Source: Nostocales cyanobacterium HT-58-2 (GTDB lineage Bacteria > Cyanobacteriota > Cyanobacteriia > Cyanobacteriales > Nostocaceae). From it: a DNA stretch of 64,000 bases. Under the pieces are notes generated by a model, which was not told the DNA's origin, searched no databases, and worked only from the letters and a program-made list of their open reading frames with translations. This document shows positions 16,783 to 25,130 of this stretch, piece by piece (position 1 is the first letter of the stretch; every line of letters begins with the position of its first letter). Location: contig CP019636.1 in assembly GCA_002163975.1 (NCBI GenBank), positions 6,389,501-6,453,500 of the forward strand, read 5' to 3'. A program made the position numbers and the translations under genes.

Positions 16783-17957
16783 AATGGCAATTTAAATCAT
16801 CATACACGGCTTTTTAAAATTAAACTGTTTGCTTTCAAAGTGTCACCATTCCAAAGTCCGATTTTTCGTTTGGTTTGGGCTCTTTAGAGCTAAGCTTTGC
16901 CTTTGACTCTTGAGTTTTGATTTAAATATAAGGAAGCACCACCTCTACAACAGTTCTTTCGCCCAGATTACTGTAGATGTTGAGTTTTCCTCCATGTAAC
17001 TCAGCTATACGTTTAGCAATCATGAAACCCAAACCTAAACCTTGTTGTTCGTAAATTTGGCGCTCAAATTGTCGATAGGCTCCCAATTCAGCAATTTGAG
17101 CAATTGTCATACCTCGCCCGTGATCCGTGATTGATATGATCAGTTGATTGCTAACCAAACGACTTACAATCTGAATTATTGTTCCTGATTCTGAAAACTT
17201 TAAAGCATTATCAATTAATTCTTCAAGAATTTTAGCAAGTTTAGTTTCACATATTCGTAGACAACAAGGAGTTTGTAAAAAGAATTGTAAATCTGCTTCA
17301 CGTCCTGTTTTTTTAGCTTGGTCAATAATATTTTTTTTTAGTGATAATGTAGGGAAAATTGTTTGATAGCTTTGTAACTGCTTAATTCTATTTGGATCTG
17401 TTGCTATAATTTCGAGTTCTGCATACAGTAAAAAGTTTTGTATTAATCTGTATAAACGTTCTCCCGACTTATAAATTCCTTCTGCCATCTCACGAATTTC
17501 ATGCCGATGAAGGCTATCACTTTCTTTCATTAAAAGTTCTGAAAAACCCAAAATTCCATTCAGAGGTGTTCTCATTTCGTGAGGAAGGGACATAGTAATA
17601 CTACTACGTAACTCATCTAACTTTTTCTGTGACTGCTGATGAATCGCAACTTGTTTTTCTAATCGAGAGGAGATGGCAGCTAGTAGTTCTGCGCGAGTAA
17701 AAGGTTTTGTCAAATAATCATCAGCTCCCAACTCCATTCCTTGGCGGAAGTCCGTTTTGTCACTTTTAGCTGTCAAAAAAATCAATGGAATTGTTGCTGT
17801 TGTGGGTTGTTGACGTAAGACACTCAAAACACCATAACCATCTATTTCTGGCATCATCACATCACAAATAATCAGATCAGGAGCTTCTTCCTGAGCTAAC
17901 TTGATGCCAATTTCACCATTTTCCGCAGCAAGTACGTTGAAATCTTCGTAAGTAATA

Positions 17958-19090
17958 CCATTTCTTTATAAAGCTGCGCTAAATAAAGCTTCAAGAATAA
18001 AGTCGTAAGAAGTGAGAGAGGAAATCATGGAAGGTGTAATTGCTTTGAGGACATCAGTTAACTTCTGCTGTAGTTGTGTGAGGGTTTGACAATTTTCCCA
18101 TTGGAGTTGAGATTTGAGAAATTCCCAAAACCGCTCAATTGGGTTGAGTTGAGGAGAGTGAGGAGGTTGAAAAATAGGGATAATGTTATCTGGATAATCG
18201 AGAGCTTTCGCTTTGTGAAAAGACCCTTGGTCGAACTGGATAACCGCGATATCATCACCAAGGTCAGCAGAGAGCAACTCCAAAAAGTTTTGAAAACAAT
18301 CACTATTGAGGTAGGGGAACTCATAGAAAAAGCTGTATCCACTTAGGGGTTCTACGACTCCGTATAAATAAAAATTTTCACGTTGCCATTGGCTTAAACC
18401 CACGGGTTTAACTCCTTTAGCCGTAATTAAACGTCCTGCAATTGTCTTTAATCCTAAACGTGTTTCATCCTGGCACAAGTACCTCAATCGTTTACCCTCT
18501 CCAAACTCTTCCTGCAAGAATTTGAATGCTAGAGGCAGTTTTTTTTAAAGTGAGATAGGCTTTCTGGGTGTTGTTTGGTGCTTTGAGGACGAGGCACTTT
18601 CAATTTCGCACCCAAACGCTTGCGAACAATTTCATAGACTGTTTTGTAGGCAAGTGAAAGTCCTAATTCGCTCTTGAGCCATTGTTGAATTTGACTATAG
18701 CTTTGAAACCCAGATGGTTCCTGCAACTTCTGTTTCAACCGTTCTAAGTCTGAACCACTTATGCTCAGAACTTTCCCTGGTGCATGTTTTACTTCAAGTA
18801 AGCCCCTTCGTCCTTCATCTTTATACTTTCTCACCCAACGAGTTATGGTTGCTTCATCACGCCCTAAACGTTCTGCCAGCGATCGCCTGCTGCTGACTTG
18901 ACCACTCTTGAGCCAGTAGAGCATTTGCAATCTTTCTTTGCTGCTTGCTGCTGTGGCATGTTTGAGAGCTTTCTCCAATTCTTCTTGACTTTCTGAAATC
19001 TCGATTTGGAATGGACGACTCATAACAAAATTACTCAATGCACCCATCTATAAGTTTGACGCAGTTTGGCGCATCTTCATACAGAATTGG
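17958..19090 (-). mobile_element. IS630-family insertion sequence, copy 1
   Basis: Imperfect terminal inverted repeats start with CCATTTCTTTATAAAG on the left (17958) and, read inward, CCAATTCTGTATGAAG on the right (ends 19090). TA dinucleotides flank both sides, as expected for IS630/Tc1-type insertion. The direct sequence ATTACTTA (minus strand) also occurs on both flanks. The element is 1133 bp and interrupts the REC-histidine kinase gene. Confidence 0.85.
17966..19047 (-). CDS. IS630 transposase, two frames joined by -1 frameshift
   Basis: The first frame (19047-18529) encodes an HTH region (SLAERLGRDEATITRWVRKYK, winged helix and VPRPQSTKQHPE). The second (to 17966) encodes the DDE domain: CQDETRLGLK, VIQFDQGSFHKAKAL and the SPQLNPIERFWEFLK block with its terminal Glu. 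The frames meet at a run of eight A (minus strand, 18539-18546, context TTTAAAAAAAAC). A -1 slip there gives a continuous IS630-type protein of about 360 residues. This copy has no other lesion and could be active. Confidence 0.8.
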
Positions 19091-19246
19091 TATAAGTAAT
19101 TCTAAAAGATTTTGTCGTACGTTCGCTTCATCTTCTATGATTAAAATCGTATACATAACTAAAAAAAATAATTATAATATATTTGATTTTTATTGAAAAA
19201 ATCATGAAGTTTATCGATAACCGTTAAACATTTATTAATGTTTTTT

Positions 19247-20455
19247 CTAATATAAACGCTTATTTGCTAGCAAAATATTCTCAAATTCTGCTACTGGTAA
19301 CGGTTGACTAAAGAGAAAGCCTTGCACAGCATCACAACTATATTGACGTAAAAAGTCAAGTTCTTGTTCCGTTTCCACACCTTCAGCAACTATATCAAGA
19401 TTCAAGTTATGTGCCATTTGAATCAATGCCGTTGTAATTGCAGCTTTTTGTGAGTCGTTTGTAATATCTTGAATAAAGTAACGGTCTATCTTCAAGGTAT
19501 CAATTGGTAATTCTTTCAAATAGCTCAAAGAAGAATAACCTGTTCCAAAATCATCAATTGCAATTTTGACTCCGAAAGAATGTACTTCCTTCATGGTGAC
19601 GATAACAGTATTGATATCGTGCATAATCATACTTTCAGTTAACTCTAATTCTAAGGAACCTGGAACTAAATTATTAGCTAACAAAAATTTCAGAATTTTT
19701 TGACTAAAATCAGGCTGAATCAATTGATGTGCCGATAGGTTCACAGCAATACGTAACTCAGGAAATCCTCCATCGTGCCAGAGTTTAGTTTGTTTACAAA
19801 CATTTTTTAATACCCATTCACCAATAGGGACGATTAAACCAGTCGCTTCTGCCAAAGGAATTAATTTTGCAGGGGAAACTGACCCTAACTCAGGATGCTG
19901 CCAACGTAATAAACTCTCAGCAGCAATAATTTGACCAGAATGAATATCAACTATGGGTTGATAGTAAACCTGAAATTGTTGAAAATCTCTCTGTTCTAAA
20001 GTACGACGCAAATATATTTCTATCATCTGTACTTCACGAGAGAGCGTCTGTGCATCAAATTTTGTATAGACTTGTTTTGCCAAAGTTGCTTGCTTTGCTA
20101 AACGGCTCGCGATCGCACTTAATAATTCATCACGCGTGAATGGTTTAGTAAGATAGTCATCAGCACCTAAATCCATCCCTTGGCGAAAATCAGCTCTAGC
20201 AGATCTAGCTGTAAGAAAAATAAAGGGAATAGTTGCTGTAATCGGTTTCTCACGTAATGCTGTAAGTACACCATAACCGTCAAGGTCTGGCATCATGAGA
20301 TCGCATAAAATTAAATCAGGAAACTCAGAAAATGCTAACTGCAAACCAATTCGTCCATTAGCTGCAGCAAGAGTATCAAAATCTTCTGCTTCCAATAAAT
20401 CTAAAATATTTTCTCGTACCAATTCTTCATCTTCAATGATTAAAATTTTGGTCAT
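19247..20455 (-). CDS. Response regulator with EAL domain (REC-EAL)
   Basis: The 402-aa protein has a receiver domain (residues 1-125; ILIIEDEE, phospho-acceptor in LILCDLMMPD, LTARS, Lys in DDYLTKPF) and a complete EAL domain (about 140-395). Key EAL motifs are AAESLLRW (the EAL variant ESL), ELTES, AIDDFGTGYSSL, LKIDRYFIQD and VAEGVET, so c-di-GMP phosphodiesterase activity is expected. It overlaps the 3' end of the upstream histidine kinase gene by 23 nt, which makes that kinase the likely partner. Confidence 0.9.
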   Translation of the reverse strand: MTKILIIEDEELVRENILDLLEAEDFDTLAAANGRIGLQLAFSEFPDLILCDLMMPDLDGYGVLTALREKPITATIPFIFLTARSARADFRQGMDLGADDYLTKPFTRDELLSAIASRLAKQATLAKQVYTKFDAQTLSREVQMIEIYLRRTLEQRDFQQFQVYYQPIVDIHSGQIIAAESLLRWQHPELGSVSPAKLIPLAEATGLIVPIGEWVLKNVCKQTKLWHDGGFPELRIAVNLSAHQLIQPDFSQKILKFLLANNLVPGSLELELTESMIMHDINTVIVTMKEVHSFGVKIAIDDFGTGYSSLSYLKELPIDTLKIDRYFIQDITNDSQKAAITTALIQMAHNLNLDIVAEGVETEQELDFLRQYSCDAVQGFLFSQPLPVAEFENILLANKRLY

Positions 20456-23400
20456 GGCTTGTCTTTGAATTGAGATAATTATTTAATGGCAGAGTTACAT
20501 TGAATATTGTTCCCTCTCCGACTTTACTTTTTACAGTAATCTCACCATTATGAATATCTACGCACTTTTTAACAATTGCTAATCCTAGCCCCGTACCTTG
20601 AATATTACCCACATTTGTAGCACGATAAAAAGACTCAAATAAGTGGGGTAAGTCTTCTGTTGGGATACCTATTCCCTGGTCTTGAATTGTAAAGATAGCT
20701 AGATCATCCTTAAAAGAAAGAGTAAATTTAACAGTACTACTAGTTGGAGAATACTTGATTGCATTTGAGAGTAAATTACTTAGAATATGCCCCAGTAATT
20801 TCTCATCCATACAGCAAGGCATAGACTTATATTGAGTGCTGAAATTAATTGCATGTTGATTGTTTATATTCAGTTGTATTTCTTCTACCTGAGAATAGCA
20901 ATATTCAACTAAATCTAAAGGTTCTGGTAGAAAATTGAGTTTTCCTGCCTCTGCCTTGCCAATGACCAAGACATTATTCAACATCTCAGTCATATGCTTA
21001 ACAGCAGTTTGAATACGATGCAAGTGAGATAGTTGTTTTTCCTCTGTCCACTTATGGCGGTAGTGTTCCAGCAACTCTGATGAAGAAAGAATAGTACTTA
21101 AAGGTGTACGGAATTCATGAGAAGTCATGGAAACAAACCGAGATTTAAGCTCATTGAGTTCTTTTTCTTTGCACAACGCAGCTTTTATTTCCTCTTCTAG
21201 TTGCTTACGTTCTGTAATGTCCAACCAATAACCAACTATTTCCAATGGATGGCCTGCATCATCTTTAATGAGCTTCGCTTGATCGTACATCCATCTATAG
21301 GTGCCATCTTTATGTAAAAATCGATACTCTTGACTATGCTGTCCTTGCTCAAGAAGTGTTGACATTGCAACAGACACCTGCTGTTGGTCTTCCGTGTGAA
21401 TATGGTTCTTCCAAAAGCTGGAAGTTTCTATAAATTCACGTGCTTCATACCCCAGCATCGAAATCACGTTTTCACTCATGAAAGTGACGCCATAATCACT
21501 GGAAATTTTGCAACTATAAATGACACCTGGACTAGAAGAAAGTAAATACTGTAACCGCTCTTGCGATATTAATAGCGCTACCTCAGCCTGCTTACGTTCT
21601 GTTATGTCAGTTTGAATACTAATACAATGGGTAAATTTACCATCATTATCATAAACCGGAGAAATATTAATTTCATTCCAAAACAAAGTACCGTCTTTAC
21701 GGTAACTTCGTAAAACAAGGTTACAACTTTTTCCTTTGGTAATAGCCTCGTAGAGTGCAGTGATACCTGGTTGATTAATGTCAGAACCGTGTAGAAAACA
21801 GCAATTGTTCCCAATGACTTCTGCTACTGAATAACCAGTGATTTGCTCTAATGCAGGATTAGCATATATAATAGGACAACTTGGCATTGTCACATCAGCA
21901 ATCATAATGCCATTGTTACTAGCTGCGATCGCGCGATCGCGCAACCTTAAACTTTCTTCTGCTTGTTTGCGTTCGGTAATGTCGGTATGGATACCAACTG
22001 AACCTATAATCTTGCCGGTGGCATCTTTAATGGCATTACCACGTACTTCTACTTGGATGATGCGACCGTAGCGAGTTTTCATCGTCACTTCACCGCGCCA
22101 AGATTCTCCTTTGTTGACATTTGCAAAGATTTGTTTACACTGTGCTTTATTGGTATAAATAGCTGATGGTCCCCCCTCTGCCTGCAATTCCTCCAAGGTA
22201 TACTCAAATAATTCGACAAATGCTGGATTAAGGTAAATAACTTGACCTGTAATGTCAGCCATACCTATGGCATCGCTGGCACTTTCTATGGCTTTGCGAA
22301 AGCGCAAAAGAGCTTCCTCTGCTAATTTGCGCTCGGTGATGTCAGTAGAGATGCCACCAACAGCATATGGAATGCCATTGGCATCTTTTAAAGGAAATTT
22401 AATAGAAAGGTTGGTGTGTATTCCATCAGCTTGGGGAACAATTTCTTCAGTTTCTATTGGTATGCCTTCTGTAAAAACCTTACGGTTATTTGCAGCAAGC
22501 TTATCAGCAATATGATGATGCCAAATATCATGCATGGTTTTCCCTATAATTTGTTCTTTAGTAACTTTGAAAATCTTTTCATAATGATGGTTGATCAAAA
22601 GATATCTATTTTGACTATCTACTAAGTAAATGAAAGCTGGGGAGTTATCCAAAATCGCTTGCAGTCTTTCTTGAGTCTCCCGCAATGATGCTTCTGCTTG
22701 CTTACGCTCGGTAATGTCTCGGTCAATGCCACGATAACCTCGAAATTTCCCATCAGCATCGAATATGGGAACTCCACTACTTTCAAGAATAACTAAATGT
22801 CCATCTTTATGAATGGCAGTATTCTCTAGACATTTGAGCGGTTTTTGTGTCGTCAGAATGGGGGTAAATATATTAGCTATTCGCTCAATTTCTTCTGATG
22901 GCATAAAGTCAAAAGGGGTTTTTCCTAAAATTTCTTGCGGCTGGTACCCCAACATCTCAAAAACTTTTGGACTCACATAAGTGTAGACAGCATTTTCATC
23001 AACTTCCCAAACCCAATCGCTGCTAATTTCAACTAAATTGCGGAAACGCTCTTCGCTGCGTTTGAGTGCTTCTTCTGCTTGTTTGCGAGCGGTGATATCT
23101 TCAAAAGTTCCAAGGATGCCCATCACATTGCCTTCATTATCATGAAGTGGGATTTTATTAACCTCCAACCAAGCTTGTTTGCCATTTTTTCGCAGGTGAG
23201 GAAAGATAACGCGATATTCTGGCGTATCAGTCTGCATCACCCGAAGGTCAGATTCATAGTAAAGGTCTGCCTCCTCTTTTTTAGCCACTAAATCATAGTC
23301 TGTCTTACCCACAACATCTTCTGGGCTTTCAAGACCCGCTGTTTCAGCAAAGACACGATTACAACCTAAAAAGACAGAAGCTGTATCTTTCCAGAAAATA

Positions 23401-24812
23401 CTCTGGGGAATGTTGTCCATTATGAGCTGCAACATTTCCTGCGATTGCCTGAGCTGCTCTTCTACATACAAGCGATCAGTCATTTCATAAATGAGTTGTC
23501 GATTGATTTGTTTGATAGCCCTTGTTCGTTCCTCAATTCGTATTTCTAGTTCTGCGTTTGCCTGCTTTAGCTCTGCCTGTACCTGTTTTAGTGTTACTTC
23601 TGCCTGCATATGTTCAGTAATATCTGTACAGCAACCGATGTAACCGACAAAGCTGCCATCAGCTCCAAACCTTGGAACGCCTGTGTTGATAAGCCAACGA
23701 TACTCTCCATCTGCATACAAATAACGAAATACAAACTGGAAACGCTCATGCTTTTTGACTGCCGATAGATATATCTCAAAACAGCGTTGTTTATCTTCTG
23801 GATGAATTCCTTCTGTCCAACTTTCACCCAATAACTCTTGTAAAGGTCGTCCTATCAATACCATGGAGGCTTGATTGCAAAATGACCCCAAAGCATTAGC
23901 ATCATTCATCCAAATTAATACTGGTGCCTCGTCTACCAGTATGCGGAACTGTTCTTCACTCGAACGTAATGCTTCTTCTGCTAGTTTGCGCTCAGTAATG
24001 TTCCGTTGTGTGCAAATAAAATGAGTGATTTTGTCTTCTGAATATGCAATTGGAGATATATTGATTTCAACCCAGTGTGTAGATCCGTTCTTGTGATACT
24101 GAATTAATTCTGTTCTAATTGATGAGCCACCCCTAAGTGCGGCGCAAATTCTAGCTATCTCACTGCTGGAAGTTTTCTCACCATATACAGTAGGTAGTGT
24201 TTTACCAATAATTTCACAAGTTAACCAACCGCTGATGTGGGCAAAAGCTTCGTTGGCATAAACTATACGCCAACTCAAGGGGTCATCCAACCTATCAGCT
24301 TCAATGATGACAATAGCATCGCCAGCATTGGCAAAAGCTGCCTCTAGTAACCATTGTTGTGCTTCGGTTCGCTCTAACTTACCTCCTCTTGCCCCTACTT
24401 CTTGTTCCAGAGCTTGACAGATACTTTCGTAAGTGACTAATCCAACTAGTTGACCTTGCTCATCAACTAATGGTATCTGAAACAAACTATGCAGACGTAA
24501 AAGTGATAGGAGCGATTCCATGGTAGAAACTTCAGAGAGTTTTAGGGTGAGTACTGAAGTCCCCATCACTTGAGATACTTTCACTGCTCGCAAGTCTACG
24601 TCTGAGTACAAAAGCTGCAATGCATCCTGTCCTGTAAACGACCCCACTACTCGCAAATTCTCAACAATCAAGGCGCAGTTTGCTTGCGGTTGACGCTGAC
24701 TCATTAGAACAACGACATCTGATAATGGTGTGTCAGGTGAAACAGTCAGGGGAGAAAAGTCGATTGCAGAATTCAAAGATGGCAATGAGAGAACCTGAGC
24801 AAAGGCATGCAT
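20433..24812 (-). CDS. CBS-multi-PAS sensor histidine kinase
   Basis: This protein of about 1459 aa starts with a CBS-domain pair (residues about 20-145). Eight PAS/PAC modules follow, each ending in a DITERK-type motif, with a coiled coil between PAS2 and PAS3. The C-terminus has HisKA (SMTSHEFRTPLSTI) and HATPase (NLLSNAIKYSP, DQGIGIP, GTGLGLAIVKK). There is no signal peptide or membrane helix, so it is probably cytoplasmic. I use ATG 24812; a TTG at 24824 is also possible. CBS domains suggest adenine nucleotide sensing and the PAS domains redox, light or ligand sensing. Its gene overlaps the REC-EAL gene. Confidence 0.9.
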   Translation of the reverse strand: MHAFAQVLSLPSLNSAIDFSPLTVSPDTPLSDVVVLMSQRQPQANCALIVENLRVVGSFTGQDALQLLYSDVDLRAVKVSQVMGTSVLTLKLSEVSTMESLLSLLRLHSLFQIPLVDEQGQLVGLVTYESICQALEQEVGARGGKLERTEAQQWLLEAAFANAGDAIVIIEADRLDDPLSWRIVYANEAFAHISGWLTCEIIGKTLPTVYGEKTSSSEIARICAALRGGSSIRTELIQYHKNGSTHWVEINISPIAYSEDKITHFICTQRNITERKLAEEALRSSEEQFRILVDEAPVLIWMNDANALGSFCNQASMVLIGRPLQELLGESWTEGIHPEDKQRCFEIYLSAVKKHERFQFVFRYLYADGEYRWLINTGVPRFGADGSFVGYIGCCTDITEHMQAEVTLKQVQAELKQANAELEIRIEERTRAIKQINRQLIYEMTDRLYVEEQLRQSQEMLQLIMDNIPQSIFWKDTASVFLGCNRVFAETAGLESPEDVVGKTDYDLVAKKEEADLYYESDLRVMQTDTPEYRVIFPHLRKNGKQAWLEVNKIPLHDNEGNVMGILGTFEDITARKQAEEALKRSEERFRNLVEISSDWVWEVDENAVYTYVSPKVFEMLGYQPQEILGKTPFDFMPSEEIERIANIFTPILTTQKPLKCLENTAIHKDGHLVILESSGVPIFDADGKFRGYRGIDRDITERKQAEASLRETQERLQAILDNSPAFIYLVDSQNRYLLINHHYEKIFKVTKEQIIGKTMHDIWHHHIADKLAANNRKVFTEGIPIETEEIVPQADGIHTNLSIKFPLKDANGIPYAVGGISTDITERKLAEEALLRFRKAIESASDAIGMADITGQVIYLNPAFVELFEYTLEELQAEGGPSAIYTNKAQCKQIFANVNKGESWRGEVTMKTRYGRIIQVEVRGNAIKDATGKIIGSVGIHTDITERKQAEESLRLRDRAIAASNNGIMIADVTMPSCPIIYANPALEQITGYSVAEVIGNNCCFLHGSDINQPGITALYEAITKGKSCNLVLRSYRKDGTLFWNEINISPVYDNDGKFTHCISIQTDITERKQAEVALLISQERLQYLLSSSPGVIYSCKISSDYGVTFMSENVISMLGYEAREFIETSSFWKNHIHTEDQQQVSVAMSTLLEQGQHSQEYRFLHKDGTYRWMYDQAKLIKDDAGHPLEIVGYWLDITERKQLEEEIKAALCKEKELNELKSRFVSMTSHEFRTPLSTILSSSELLEHYRHKWTEEKQLSHLHRIQTAVKHMTEMLNNVLVIGKAEAGKLNFLPEPLDLVEYCYSQVEEIQLNINNQHAINFSTQYKSMPCCMDEKLLGHILSNLLSNAIKYSPTSSTVKFTLSFKDDLAIFTIQDQGIGIPTEDLPHLFESFYRATNVGNIQGTGLGLAIVKKCVDIHNGEITVKSKVGEGTIFNVTLPLNNYLNSKTSHDQNFNH

Positions 24813-25130
24813 AAATGATTGCAATAGCTAGCTATTATCACAAAAAATCTTCTAAGTTTATAAAGTAATGTATTTAACTATGTTTTTTTATTTTTGCTTT
24901 ACCTATAAGGAATTTCTTGCGTAATTTTTCTGAAAAATATAAATACTTTATACAATTATTACCTCTATTGTCTGTCAAAAAGAATCAGAGGAGCATGGGA
25001 GAGGAAGGGTTAATGGACAATAACTCTCTCCCCAGCACCCTGCTCACGCCAGATCCTACAACGGGGGGCTTTGGAGTCCCCACGGAGGAGCCAGCCCGTG
25101 CCTAGTTATCCCCGCGTCTACTCATCTTCC
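24813..25130. other. Intergenic region with dispersed repeat
   Basis: No convincing gene. A GC-rich block at 25047-25094 (CGCCAGATCCTACAACGG through GGAGGAGCCAG) is an inverted relative of 55948-55994 in the repeat cluster. A 62-aa frame across it is mostly repeat. Confidence 0.5.

Larger units (their letters stand above)
16922..19156 (-). pseudogene. REC-histidine kinase gene split by IS630
   Basis: The 3' part (16922-17957) encodes the end of a receiver domain (MMPEIDGYGVLSVL, LTAKSD, LGADDYLTKPF), an HisKA segment with the phospho-acceptor His (LPHEMRTPLNGILG), and an HATPase domain (LGLGFMIAKRIAELHGG). The 5' part (19156-19091) encodes the receiver start (ILIIEDEANVRQNLLELL). The 1133-bp IS630 element at 17958-19090 separates them. 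The intact product would resemble the REC half of the neighbouring gene at 19247-20455. A product from an internal start at 17860 (312 aa) would lack the receiver beta1 and its acidic pocket. Confidence 0.85.

Noticed and set aside
24917..25105. 62-codon plus-strand frame
   Set aside because: The second half is a dispersed-repeat copy and the start is a weak codon in AT-rich DNA.
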